Positions 30,432 through 38,759 of a stretch of DNA of 64,000 nucleotides are shown here, piece by piece (the first letter of the stretch is position 1; the number at the start of each line of letters is the position of its first letter). A program made the translations under genes and the position numbers. This DNA comes from Vibrio sp. YMD68. Lineage in GTDB: Bacteria; Pseudomonadota; Gammaproteobacteria; Enterobacterales; Vibrionaceae. The DNA lies in NCBI RefSeq assembly GCF_029958905.1, contig NZ_CP124614.1:496001-560000 (forward strand), read 5' to 3'. A model generated the notes under the pieces. The model was not told the origin of the DNA and made no database searches. It saw only the letters and a program-made list of their open reading frames with translations.

Positions 30432-32495
30432 TTATTTAGGCGTCACTTTCACTGCTGGATTATCGAATTCCCGCTGAGGAACGGTGTAGAGGTTGTGTTC
30501 AAAGCGACTGATCACTTCCTCTGTTTTAAGTGGCTTATCAAATAAGTAGCCTTGGAATTGATCACACCCTAACTCTTTAAGGGCATGCAGCTCGTATTGA
30601 TCTTCCACGCCTTCTGCGATCACTTCCAGGTTCAATCTTCTTGCTGTCATCACAATCGTGTCAACGATGGCTTGATCACTTTCGTCTAGATGCAGTTTGG
30701 TGACAAACGATCGATCAATTTTAAGTACATCCACTGAGAGTAATTTCAAATAACGCAATGAAGAATACCCTGTACCAAAGTCATCGATAGAAATTTTAAG
30801 CTGATGCTCTTTGAGTAACGCCATTTTTTGAATCGCACTTTCAACATTTTCCAGTAGTAGACTTTCTGTTATTTCTAACTCAATGTGCTCTCCAGTAATT
30901 CCTGATTGGGAGAGAGCTTGGGTAATATGATCAACAAATGAGTCTTTTGAAAACTGTAAAGGACTGATGTTAATGGCTAAGCGGCGAAAAGTGGGTGGCA
31001 ATATTCCCATACGTTTCCATATTGAATATTGATAACATGCCTGTTCGATAATCCAATCCCCAATAGGCAGTATTTGCCCGGTTTCTTCAGCAATCGGCAT
31101 AAATACCCCGGGAGGCAGCACCCCTTTTTCAGGATGATTCCATCGTATCAGCGCCTCAACCCCCACGATTTGATGCTTTTCATTTACCTGAGGTTGGTAA
31201 TACAGTTCGAGCTGATCTTTATTGAGTGCTTCATGAAGACCTTTTTCTATCTCTAAAAAAGATTCGACTTGAGCTCGCATTTCAGGCTCGTAAAACATGT
31301 AGTTATTACGTCCTGAGCTTTTAGCTCGGTATAAGGCGGTGTCTGCCTGACGGAGGACATCAATATTGGTGCTCCCAACAGATGGGTACACTGAAATACC
31401 AATTGTGACAGTGCAATACAGTTGGTGGCCATCAATTGCATAAGGGTTAGACATCAGAGCCAAAATTTGCTGCGCAACGTCTCCAGCCTTATCGAGAGTC
31501 AGCTCTGGTGCGAGAACAACGAACTCATCGCCTCCAATTCGTGCTGCGATCATGCCTTTTTTGATCCATGCTTCCAAACGCTTTGAGATGGCCTTAAGCA
31601 AATTATCTCCAATAGTGTGGCCCAGCGAGTCATTGATTGTTTTAAAACGGTCTAAGTCTAAGTAAAACAGTATGCCGGTAGAGTGAGACTGATTTGCACT
31701 GTCAATGTGGTTTTGAAGCGTTTGAAGCAGTAGAGCCCGGTTTGCAAGCCCTGTTAGTGTGTCGTAATAGGCCAGTTGATTTAATTGAGCTTCTGCTTTT
31801 TCTCTTTGTTTCCAGAGGTTATGAAACGAAATCGCAAGTTCTCCTAGTTCGTCATGGTGCTTTTGCACGGGAATAGGAATGGATGCTTGTTTGTGCTGCA
31901 GTGAATTAACCCAGGTGATCAGTGTGATAATGGGCTTGGATAGTTTGTAATAGAAAAAAGCCAGTAAGATTGTGGTGAGCAGGATATTTCTCATCAAATC
32001 AAACAAAATAGCGTGCGTCATTTTAGTTAAGAAATTAACTGCGATATTGTTGCCGTTAACAGAAAAACTGAGTTCCCCTACCACAAGGAGTGAGTTAGGT
32101 TGGTGAAGGGGGGTTTTATAAACCGGAGCCGTGGGGGTTAAGTAATTAGAAAGTGCTTGAATAAAAGAACTTTGTTCAGTGATTTTACGCTCATTTTTTG
32201 TCAAGGTGTCACCGAAGTCATCGATGATTTCAACTCGATAAATAGCGTCATCCATCATAAGGCTCGAGGCAACTTGTTCAGCAAGTAAATGATTTAGGTG
32301 GTAAGCTGCTTGGCTGGCATTGGAATAATTTTGCAGCAGTTTAAATTGATAATGCTCTTCAATGCGAGTTTGCTCTTGATGCAGATCGAGCAATATAAGA
32401 TAGACGCTGAAACACAGCCCTAATATCACAGATACTAGGAACACGGTTTTTGCTTGACGAAATGCGAGAGAATTTATCTGTTTGGATTTATACAT
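30432..32495 (-). CDS. membrane GGDEF-EAL c-di-GMP protein
   Basis: A 687-residue protein with a membrane segment at about 11-34, a periplasmic sensor region of roughly 120 residues, a second membrane segment at about 165-185 and a short HAMP-like linker. Then comes GGDEF (about 240-405) with intact RIGGDEFVV near 320 and an EAL domain (about 420-670) with EALIRWNHPE near 447 and DDFGTGYSSL. Both active-site signatures look intact. ATG 32495 is chosen; an in-frame GTG six codons earlier is possible. It is divergent from prfC. Confidence 0.88.
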   Translation of the reverse strand: MYKSKQINSLAFRQAKTVFLVSVILGLCFSVYLILLDLHQEQTRIEEHYQFKLLQNYSNASQAAYHLNHLLAEQVASSLMMDDAIYRVEIIDDFGDTLTKNERKITEQSSFIQALSNYLTPTAPVYKTPLHQPNSLLVVGELSFSVNGNNIAVNFLTKMTHAILFDLMRNILLTTILLAFFYYKLSKPIITLITWVNSLQHKQASIPIPVQKHHDELGELAISFHNLWKQREKAEAQLNQLAYYDTLTGLANRALLLQTLQNHIDSANQSHSTGILFYLDLDRFKTINDSLGHTIGDNLLKAISKRLEAWIKKGMIAARIGGDEFVVLAPELTLDKAGDVAQQILALMSNPYAIDGHQLYCTVTIGISVYPSVGSTNIDVLRQADTALYRAKSSGRNNYMFYEPEMRAQVESFLEIEKGLHEALNKDQLELYYQPQVNEKHQIVGVEALIRWNHPEKGVLPPGVFMPIAEETGQILPIGDWIIEQACYQYSIWKRMGILPPTFRRLAINISPLQFSKDSFVDHITQALSQSGITGEHIELEITESLLLENVESAIQKMALLKEHQLKISIDDFGTGYSSLRYLKLLSVDVLKIDRSFVTKLHLDESDQAIVDTIVMTARRLNLEVIAEGVEDQYELHALKELGCDQFQGYLFDKPLKTEEVISRFEHNLYTVPQREFDNPAVKVTPK

Positions 32496-32714
32496 AGTTA
32501 TTATTGGTCCCACCTACTCATTTAGTTATAGCTCAAAATTGTCGATAAATTAATAGCAAAGTGAGAGTAATGGAATTAATCGGCCTCCCCATCGGGCTTT
32601 AGTTGCTCCAATCGCAAATATGAGCGAGAATATCGCGCAAAATTGAATCGAACTGCTAGCTCGGCAATATTACTTTGTCACCTATACTCCGCTGGCCCAA
32701 AAGAAGACCTTTTC
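32496..32714. other. intergenic region upstream of prfC
   Basis: 219 bases between divergent genes. TATACT at 32683-32688 is a possible -10 box for prfC, but the matching -35 is poor. It now drives only the truncated prfC fragment. Confidence 0.4.
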
Positions 32715-32807
32715 ATGTCAAATAGTCCATTTATTGGTGAAGTTTCTAAGCGTAGAACGTTCGCCATCATTTCTCACCCTGATGCCGCCCAGCCTTTCAA
32801 CGCTTAA
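32715..32807 (+). pseudogene. prfC: prfC 5' fragment, truncated by ICE insertion
   Basis: The frame starts as peptide release factor 3 (MSNSPFIGEVSKRRTFAII, then SHPDA) and matches RF3 up to codon 24 or 25. It then reads into element DNA and stops at TAA 32805-32807 after 30 codons. RF3 is a GTPase whose P-loop should follow SHPDAGKTT, so the fragment is inactive. SXT/R391 elements insert at exactly this place and supply a new 5' end to prfC at their other end, outside this window. Confidence 0.93.
32763..32787. other. attL core of SXT/R391-type ICE in prfC
   Basis: The stretch GCCATCATTTCTCACCCTGATGCCG is the last sequence that matches prfC before the element begins. SXT/R391 integrases recombine a short identical core (reported as 17 bp) here. 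The exact crossover cannot be placed without attR. Confidence 0.8.
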
Positions 32808-32920
32808 AACCACCTTTCATTGCACACCACAATCACATCTCTACGTACTGAATTTAAAGGCTTTTTGTCTTTTTCTCGTTTCTTTGCTTTTCAATGATGT
32901 TCAAGCGTAACCTCGGAAAG

Positions 32921-33030
32921 TGTGTACAAACTTGAGTACAAATTCCGTTTTAGAGGCCTTTGGCGAAATTTCCATGACACAAATCTGGCTGTAGGCCTTG
33001 CTGTTACTGGTTTTGATGAAGAAAGTACCT
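32921..33030. repeat. ICE left-end direct repeat, copy 1
   Basis: This block contains TGTGTACAAA, GTACAAATT, CATGACACAAA, TGTAGGCCTTG-TGTTA and AAAGTACCT in the same order and spacing as copy 2 at 33159-33270. Position between attL and xis suggests Int arm-type or Xis binding sites. The rest of 32808-33388 holds no gene I can support. Confidence 0.7.
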
Positions 33031-33158
33031 CCTGCTTTTGGCACTTTGGTTTCGACATTACAAAAGCGGAATAAATGCGATCATCTCTAGTTTTTTGTTT
33101 ATAAGCTTATGAATTTAAAGGGTTCGTCATTGTGGTTTTTGGTGTGTCATCGTTGCGA

Positions 33159-33270
33159 GTGTACAAACAGTGTGTACAAATTTTTCTCGTTAGGCGTGTT
33201 GATTGCTATTCATGACACAAACCGCCTTGTAGCCCTTGTTATTCATAGGTTTGAGCTGAAAAGTACCTAA
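33159..33270. repeat. ICE left-end direct repeat, copy 2
   Basis: Second diverged copy, offset by about 238 bases. GTGTACAAA occurs twice at its start (from 33159 and 33172), ATGACAC at 33212 and AAAGTACCT at 33260; the distance ATGACAC to AAAGTACCT is 48 bases in both copies. Confidence 0.7.
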
Positions 33271-33388
33271 TAGCAACATTTGTGTTTTGATAAGGCTGAT
33301 CTTCTGAACAAATCATGCATCTTTCTGACCATCAACAAGTGATGAATCAGGCGATGATAGCTTTACATTGATTTTCAGGAGAATGCAG

Positions 33389-33583
33389 ATGACAGCAGTA
33401 GCTCACCAAGTAACCCCTTTTCTAACGTCTTACGAAGTGATGGCTCGTTACCACATTAGCTATACGACGCTTTGGCGAAGAATAAAAGATGGCAGCTTGC
33501 CGCAACCTCGTATCAACCGAAATACACGAAACAAGCTGTGGCACATTGAAGACCTAGAAGAGTATGAGAAGAAAGAGGACTGA
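33389..33583 (+). CDS. xis: excisionase (recombination directionality factor) Xis
   Basis: A 64-residue protein with an AlpA/excisionase-like winged HTH: TSYEVMARYHISYTTLWRRI (about 13-32) followed by a basic wing with LPQPRINRNTRNKLW. It would bend the attachment sites and favour excision by Int. AGGAG at 33377-33381 fits the ATG at 33389 (7-base spacing) better than an earlier ATG at 33383. It converges on int, as described for SXT, rather than sharing an operon with it. Confidence 0.85.
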   Translation: MTAVAHQVTPFLTSYEVMARYHISYTTLWRRIKDGSLPQPRINRNTRNKLWHIEDLEEYEKKED

Positions 33584-33600
33584 GCCTCTTTCTTTTATTT
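33571..33600 (+). terminator. terminator between xis and int
   Basis: GAAAGAGG (33571-33578) and CCTCTTTC (33585-33592) pair and are followed by TTTTATTTTA. It overlaps the last codons of xis. Confidence 0.75.
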
Positions 33601-34841
33601 TATTGTCCGAAACGCCAGTTGAATGGAAAGCCTGTCGGCTCGATGATGGTCTCTAGCTGTTGATACCAAACGTCGTAAGCATGACGCATTTCATCCAGGT
33701 ACTGATATTGGTTGTAGATAGCATCCAACCCTTTTTTGCTGTGGCCAATCATCAACTCGGCAACTTCTTGCGTCGTGATGGCAGACATTCGCGTTCGCAT
33801 CGTTCTGCGAAGATCATGCATAGACCAGTGTTCCATCTCAATACCGAGCGATCTGCGAGCCCAGATTTTCACATTGTTAGGAATAGTGGTATCAAAGCCA
33901 TTTGTGGCAAGCTCTTCTTGTCCGTTCGCGGGAAACAAGTAAGTTGATTTGCTCATCTGCATCGCCAGTTCAATCAGCTCGATAGCAGGCCTAATCAATG
34001 GCCGCATGATCGGCGCTCCAATTTTCTCACCTTGTTTGCGGATCTCTATGGGCACTGTCCACATTGCAGATTGCAAGTCAAAGTGATGCTTTTCAGCTTG
34101 AATGAGTTCGCCCTTGCGACCGCCCAATAGCAGAAGCAGTTTTATGTAAATGCGATTCTTCTCAGTGATTTTTGACTCATGCAAATAGCGCCAAAGTATC
34201 CTGATTTCGTTGTCGTTTAGCACCCGAGTTCGTTTGCCTTTCTTACCGCCGACCTTTTTTGCAGTGATCCCAGCGGCAGCGTTAATTTCCAAAATTTGTT
34301 CATCAATCAGCCAGTCATAAAACTTGTGCAGCACAGACACCAGACGTTCTGTGTTTGAAGGGGACGACTCCGAAACCTCACGAAGACAGTTTCGCAAGGA
34401 CAATTCATTGATGTCAGTTAATGGGTACTTGCCAAGTCGGGGCAGCAAATATATTTCACTGCTGCGTTTTTGGTAGTGCCACGTTTTCTCCTTTAGCCCT
34501 TGCTTACCGGCAGAATCTATCCAGTCTCGAAAAATCGATTCGAAGCTTTGATTGGCAGAATACTTGGCCCGTTCCTGCTGTAGGTAGAGCTTGGGGTTTC
34601 TGCCCTGGTCGAGTACCGCCCTTAACCTATCCAGCTCATTCCTGGCTTCAGCAAGCTTCATAAGTGGGTAAGTACCTATGTCTACCCGCTGTTGCTTGCC
34701 ATCGAAACGATAACGAAACTGAAAAACAATTTTGCCCTTGGGCGATACCCGAGCACTTAGCCCGTCTCGGTCAGCTTTTACTACGGTTTCTTTTGCTTCT
34801 TTATTTAACCTGGCATCGAGCCAGCTAACTGATAACGCCAT
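33600..34841 (-). CDS. int: ICE integrase, tyrosine recombinase
   Basis: The 413-residue integrase inserts and excises the element at prfC. The N-terminal DUF4102-type arm-binding domain (about 1-95; RFDGKQQRVDIGTYPL) is followed by a core-binding domain and a catalytic domain. Catalytic residues visible are R242 (GGRKGEL), H342 and R345 (HDLRR), H367 (GHSKKG) and probably Y376 (IYNQYQYLDEMR). It starts one base after srpR stops, so it may be transcribed with srpM-srpR, and converges with xis. Confidence 0.96.
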   Translation of the reverse strand: MALSVSWLDARLNKEAKETVVKADRDGLSARVSPKGKIVFQFRYRFDGKQQRVDIGTYPLMKLAEARNELDRLRAVLDQGRNPKLYLQQERAKYSANQSFESIFRDWIDSAGKQGLKEKTWHYQKRSSEIYLLPRLGKYPLTDINELSLRNCLREVSESSPSNTERLVSVLHKFYDWLIDEQILEINAAAGITAKKVGGKKGKRTRVLNDNEIRILWRYLHESKITEKNRIYIKLLLLLGGRKGELIQAEKHHFDLQSAMWTVPIEIRKQGEKIGAPIMRPLIRPAIELIELAMQMSKSTYLFPANGQEELATNGFDTTIPNNVKIWARRSLGIEMEHWSMHDLRRTMRTRMSAITTQEVAELMIGHSKKGLDAIYNQYQYLDEMRHAYDVWYQQLETIIEPTGFPFNWRFGQ

Positions 34842-34842
34842 G

Positions 34843-35112
34843 TTATAAGCCCAGCCCTAGTTTGGATTTTAATGATTGTTTACGTGATTCTGCTTTGGGT
34901 TCTGGCGCTGTACTCATGGAAGTAACGTCACCATCTGGTGCATGGTCATCAACCGTTACAGATGTCGTGGATAGTTTGGGTTGGCTCATGTGAATTAACC
35001 CAAAGGTGGCCAGCATCCGCAGACGCTCAGCGCGTTCCCGTGGTGGCGTCTTTTCCAATTCTTTAAGCAGTTCAGGGTGGCTCCCTGGGGGAATGTTGAC
35101 GACAACTCTCAT
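34843..35112 (-). CDS. srpR: partition DNA-binding protein SrpR (s002-like)
   Basis: An 89-residue basic protein (VVVNIPPGSHPELLKELEKTPPRERAERLRMLA at about 3-35, then a low-complexity tail). Its place after the actin-like srpM matches SrpR of SXT, the adaptor that binds the srpC centromere for segregation of the excised replicating element. The 30-residue ribbon-helix-helix-like start would fit DNA binding. I assign it by position; the sequence alone would not identify it. Confidence 0.72.
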   Translation of the reverse strand: MRVVVNIPPGSHPELLKELEKTPPRERAERLRMLATFGLIHMSQPKLSTTSVTVDDHAPDGDVTSMSTAPEPKAESRKQSLKSKLGLGL

Positions 35113-35114
35113 GG

Positions 35115-36089
35115 TCAGGCCCCATAAAACCAGAAGCCTCGGACGTTCGCCAAAACAGACTGTTCCGGGACGATGATCTTGCTTCGTGAAAAAATCTCCT
35201 TGGCCGCTTCCTTATAAGCCAAGGCTCCACCTCCGGCGATCAATACCAAGTCTGCATTGATGCTTTCGTCACGCATAGATTGGCGCATGGCTGTAAGAGC
35301 AACAGGCGCTACCTTTTTCATGGCAGCATTCAGATAAGGTGAAATATCGACTTTTTCTCCAAATAGCAGGACCTGCAAGTCTCCTGTTCTCATGGCTTTT
35401 TCAAGTCGATCCATTCCTACTTTGGCACCGTGATCTTCTGAAATCAGCTTATCAATAGTTTCCAGTAGAACGGACATTGCCTGAAGACTGGTTCCTGATG
35501 AGCTGTAGCGAATTTCTCCGGCCTCAAGGGCAACCCAGTCAACAGAAAAGAAGCCGGGATCTATGACGACGACGCGACCTTCTTCAATCAAGCCCAAATC
35601 ACCACCTGTTTGAACCAGATCCATATAGGCACCGGCAGGCTGCGGCAGCACTTTGACGTCATGAACTGTGATGCTGCGCTTAGGCGTCACTTGATGGACA
35701 CCTTTTAAACGCTTCACAAGGTCAGATTTGCGTTGTGGTTCATGAAACTGGGAAACCGGTAATCCAGTGACAACCAAATCGATGGACTCAGTTTCAGCCA
35801 TTAACAAGGCGGCATGAAAAAGTGCCTTATAGGTTTTTGTGGTGGGATATTCCGGGTGAAGCTCTCGTTCCCAGCCTTGAAGGCGTCCAGCAGGAACACC
35901 AGCGGCCCAACGCTCATTATCGACTGACACATACAAACAAGTTTCATCATCGCCTCCACCGATACGCTCTGGCATACGATCCGCAGGACCGGCACCCGCA
36001 GGCAGAATAATGGTTTTCGGTTCACTGCCTGATTGGCCAATTGCCAGCTTCAGGTTTGAGTAACCGATATCTACGCCTAGTACAAACAT
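35115..36089 (-). CDS. srpM: actin-like partition ATPase SrpM (ParM/StbA family)
   Basis: A 324-residue actin-fold protein with phosphate-1 loop VLGVDIGYSNLKLAIG (about 3-18), phosphate-2 motif VVIDPGFFSVDW (about 168-179) and adenosine motif LIAGGGALAYKEA (about 285-297). It should form filaments that push copies of the excised ICE apart. ATG 36089 follows AGGAG by 5 bases; the longer in-frame start is not needed. The next gene srpR begins 2 bases after its stop, with upstream iterons as probable centromere. Confidence 0.88.
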   Translation of the reverse strand: MFVLGVDIGYSNLKLAIGQSGSEPKTIILPAGAGPADRMPERIGGGDDETCLYVSVDNERWAAGVPAGRLQGWERELHPEYPTTKTYKALFHAALLMAETESIDLVVTGLPVSQFHEPQRKSDLVKRLKGVHQVTPKRSITVHDVKVLPQPAGAYMDLVQTGGDLGLIEEGRVVVIDPGFFSVDWVALEAGEIRYSSSGTSLQAMSVLLETIDKLISEDHGAKVGMDRLEKAMRTGDLQVLLFGEKVDISPYLNAAMKKVAPVALTAMRQSMRDESINADLVLIAGGGALAYKEAAKEIFSRSKIIVPEQSVLANVRGFWFYGA

Positions 36090-36110
36090 ACTTATCTCCT
36101 GTGCACTCAA

Positions 36111-36217
36111 AGTGCTCTAACGGTTTTCAATCAACCGCACTGGCCATGCTTGGGCATTTCCAAGTGCTCTGGCGGTTCACTCAAATGTCATTATCAGGAT
36201 TCGGTGCACTGGCGGTG
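36111..36217. promoter_or_regulatory. srpC-like partition iterons upstream of srpM
   Basis: Three similar 15-mers in direct orientation: AGTGCTCTAACGGTT (36111-36125), AGTGCTCTGGCGGTT (36163-36177) and GGTGCACTGGCGGTG (36203-36217), with a related block AACCGCACTGGCCA (36133-36146) inverted. Upstream repeats bound by the adaptor are typical centromeres of ParM systems and would also repress the srpM promoter. Confidence 0.6.
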
Positions 36218-36316
36218 GGCAGAAAGGTGACAAATCCTTTCATCTATCTGCCTATTGCATTTTCGCAAAAGTATGAGAATAGGCTCTGTTTGGCGGCGGA
36301 TAACCTAGCCAAAAAA

Positions 36317-36547
36317 ATCGAGACGCCAAACGTCGTTTGCATTCTGGCCTGAACTTGCCAAACGGTTTGTATTTTCATGGCAATACGTCTTTTTAGGCGT
36401 TTTTAAGTGAAATCGACCTGTATCCCTTGTCAGGTATGGGATTGCGCGAGTTGATTTATATCGAGACGCCAAACAGCGATTGTTACGGCAGTTTTACGTT
36501 TGGCGTTTCGATCCAAAAGCCAAACGGATAGTGGTTTTGGCTTTTGG
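36317..36547. promoter_or_regulatory. candidate oriT, palindrome-rich region before mobI
   Basis: ATCGAGACGCCAAAC occurs at 36317-36331 and 36460-36474 and, inverted with one mismatch, at 36498-36512. CAAACG-type short palindromes lie at 36328-36340 and 36359-36369. A further 12-bp inverted pair (36513-36524 and 36536-36547) abuts the mobI start. SXT oriT has been placed in the intergenic region just upstream of mobI, so this is the likely transfer origin. The nic site cannot be located by eye. Confidence 0.65.
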
Positions 36548-36553
36548 GGTTAA

Positions 36554-36997
36554 TTGGATGGGGAAATTGGTTTGGTAGAAATCGTCAATGAACAATGGAA
36601 AGCAGAGGTATCAGATTTACTTCAGCAAGAAACAGACAGGCTAAAAGCGCTGGCACGAGCTGAAGTTGATGACTTTTGGGTTACCCATTACAAGGTTCGC
36701 GAAAATGCGCCCTTTAAAGATTGGGGGCTGCTTGGTGTCCGTATCAGAGACTTTAAGTATGGCTTTGGCATAGAGTGGTACATCAACAGTTTTCACGGTC
36801 AACGAGGCAAGCGCGTGGTATTTAGCAAGGGGCTTCGTATCTCAAAGACGAAGCTGAGATACTCATTTTTGGACTGCCAAGGTTTGGCCAAAGAATGGGA
36901 GTTAGCGCTGGCCATGGAGAAAGAAGAATTCTTCAGTGATATTCGACGCCAAGTTGATAAGCTCAACATGCTGCGTCGCAGAGTGAATGCCTATTGA
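36554..36997 (+). CDS. mobI: mobilization protein MobI
   Basis: MobI is a small protein required for SXT/R391 transfer that acts at the adjacent oriT. The 147-residue product has an N-terminal helical segment (WKAEVSDLLQQETDRLKALARAEVDDFW) and a conserved-looking core, WGLLGVRIRDFKYGFGIEWYINSF. No ATG is available: TTG 36554 or TTG 36572 (with GGGGAA upstream) are the candidate starts. It converges with rumB with a 10-base gap. Identification rests mainly on place and size. Confidence 0.78.
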   Translation: MDGEIGLVEIVNEQWKAEVSDLLQQETDRLKALARAEVDDFWVTHYKVRENAPFKDWGLLGVRIRDFKYGFGIEWYINSFHGQRGKRVVFSKGLRISKTKLRYSFLDCQGLAKEWELALAMEKEEFFSDIRRQVDKLNMLRRRVNAY

Positions 36998-37007
36998 GTT
37001 AACTGCG

Positions 37008-38276
37008 CTACTTCACTCGCGGCAACTGGTCCCAGCGTGTTGTGTAGGCGGGAGACAAATGCTCTCGCTTCATCGACCAATCTTTCTTCGTACCTTGTCC
37101 AGCAAAGAAAACCTTTCCGGCACCACTTTGGTTAATGGTGTCCAATACAGACATTAACTGTTGGCTATTAGAGCGGGTCGATACGTCATCGAATAGTCCT
37201 GGTTGAAACATGCCTGGATCGTAAAAGTCAGACAGCATGACGCCAGCTTTGGCATAACGAAAACCATCCTTCCAAATTCGCTTGAGTAAGTGATTGGCCA
37301 GCTCGATAAAATCCCGCGTATCGCAACTGGGGATCAGTAACTCACCGGATGCGGAATTGCTGTACTGCGGCTCGTTGTCCTTAAAGGGGCTGGTTCGTAT
37401 AAACACGGTCATCACTTTGGCTTGCTGCTGTTCTTTGCGTAGCTTCTCAGTGGCGCGGGTTGCGTATTCACATACGGCCTCACGTAACAATTCAAATTGC
37501 GTTACTTTTGCGCCAAATGAACGGCTACAGACGATTTGCTTCTTAGTTGGCGGGATCTCTTCAAGTTCAATGCACGACTCACCATTGAGCTCTCTGACGG
37601 TTCTCTCTAAAACCACCGAAAACTGGTCTCTGATAGCTCTAGGAGAGGCATTGGCGAGGTCTAAGGCTGTGGTGATACCCAACGCATTTAAACGCTTAGA
37701 AAGCCGTCTACCAACGCCCCAAACATCATCAACTGGGACTAATGAGAGCAATCGACGTTGCCGATCTGGATTGGTCAGGTCTACAACCCCTTGAGTGGCT
37801 GGATACTTCTTGGCTGCATGGTTAGCCAGTTTGGCGAGTGTTTTAGTCGGTGCAATGCCTACACAAACGGTGATCCCAATCCAGTGGCCTATGCGCTCTC
37901 GCACTTGTTGTCCGAACTCGACAAGAGATATGGCAGACTCAATACCGGTTAAATCCAAAAACGCTTCGTCAATAGAGTAAACCTCTACTCGTGGTGCCAT
38001 CTCCTCCAAAGTGCGCATCACTCGACTGCTCAAATCTGCATACAGAGCGTAGTTGGACGAAAATGCCAAAATGCCATGGCGCTGCATTTCAGATTTGATC
38101 TGAAAGACGGGTACGCCCATTTTTATACCGAGTAACTTAGCTTCACGCGACCGTGCAACCACGCAGCCGTCATTGTTGGACAGCACCACAACCGGCGTAT
38201 CCTTTAAATCAGGACGAAACAGCTTCTCACAACTGGCGTAAAAGTTGTTGCAGTCCACCAAGGCAAATACAGGCAT
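37008..38276 (-). CDS. rumB: error-prone DNA polymerase V catalytic subunit RumB (UmuC-like)
   Basis: Y-family polymerase of 422 residues, the same length as UmuC. It starts MPVFALVDCNNFYASCEKLFRPDL with the first catalytic Asp at 8, then SIDEAFLDL (about 100-108) with further catalytic acids, and GRRLSKRLNALGI in the thumb. The frame is intact; in SXT itself rumB is split by a resistance-gene transposon, so this element resembles R391 here. ATG 38276 lies 7 bases after rumA stops. The longer frame would overlap rumA and is not needed. Confidence 0.95.
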   Translation of the reverse strand: MPVFALVDCNNFYASCEKLFRPDLKDTPVVVLSNNDGCVVARSREAKLLGIKMGVPVFQIKSEMQRHGILAFSSNYALYADLSSRVMRTLEEMAPRVEVYSIDEAFLDLTGIESAISLVEFGQQVRERIGHWIGITVCVGIAPTKTLAKLANHAAKKYPATQGVVDLTNPDRQRRLLSLVPVDDVWGVGRRLSKRLNALGITTALDLANASPRAIRDQFSVVLERTVRELNGESCIELEEIPPTKKQIVCSRSFGAKVTQFELLREAVCEYATRATEKLRKEQQQAKVMTVFIRTSPFKDNEPQYSNSASGELLIPSCDTRDFIELANHLLKRIWKDGFRYAKAGVMLSDFYDPGMFQPGLFDDVSTRSNSQQLMSVLDTINQSGAGKVFFAGQGTKKDWSMKREHLSPAYTTRWDQLPRVK

Positions 38277-38283
38277 GGGATCG

Positions 38284-38733
38284 TCACGACTTACGGCGCA
38301 TGTTTCGCACCACATTGGTGACCACACCAAATATCTCTAACTCTGTCCCTTCAGGAATATGAATGGGTTCATACGCCTGGTTTCTTGGGATCAGCTTGAC
38401 GCACGGCCTTAGTTGAAGCTCCTTTACCGTGAGTTCACCATGGATGCCAGCGATGACAATGTCACCGTGTTCTGCTTGGACAGAGCGATCAACCACCAAA
38501 ATATCATCCGGGTGAATCCCGGCATCAATCATTGAATCACCTTCAACACGCACAAAGAACGTTGCAGCCGGTCGCTTGATGCACAGCTCGTTGAGGTCGA
38601 GCGTTTGCTCAACATAATCCTGCGCTGGTGAGGGAAAACCAGCAGAAACACGTTCCATGAACAATGGAATACGAAGGCGCTTTGCTTTGATGAAGGCAAG
38701 TGCGCCGCTAAGGCCTATCAGCGAGACACTCAT
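38284..38733 (-). CDS. rumA: polymerase V accessory protein RumA (UmuD-like)
   Basis: A 149-residue UmuD homologue. The RecA-stimulated self-cleavage site A31-G32 (VSAGFPSPAQDY), nucleophile S67 (GDSMIDAG) and general base K104 (LTVKELQL) are all present, so it can be processed to the active form. It heads a rumA-rumB operon with a LexA box upstream. UV protection and mutagenesis by rumAB are well known for R391. Confidence 0.95.
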   Translation of the reverse strand: MSVSLIGLSGALAFIKAKRLRIPLFMERVSAGFPSPAQDYVEQTLDLNELCIKRPAATFFVRVEGDSMIDAGIHPDDILVVDRSVQAEHGDIVIAGIHGELTVKELQLRPCVKLIPRNQAYEPIHIPEGTELEIFGVVTNVVRNMRRKS

Positions 38734-38759
38734 GACGAACCTCGAAAAATCATACTTAA

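Noticed and set aside
36041..36352. 103-codon plus-strand frame over the srpM start and iterons
   Set aside because: It overlaps the start of srpM on the other strand and the repeat array; no ribosome site or recognisable domain.
37294..37794. 166-codon frame antisense to rumB
   Set aside because: Shadow of a well conserved polymerase gene.
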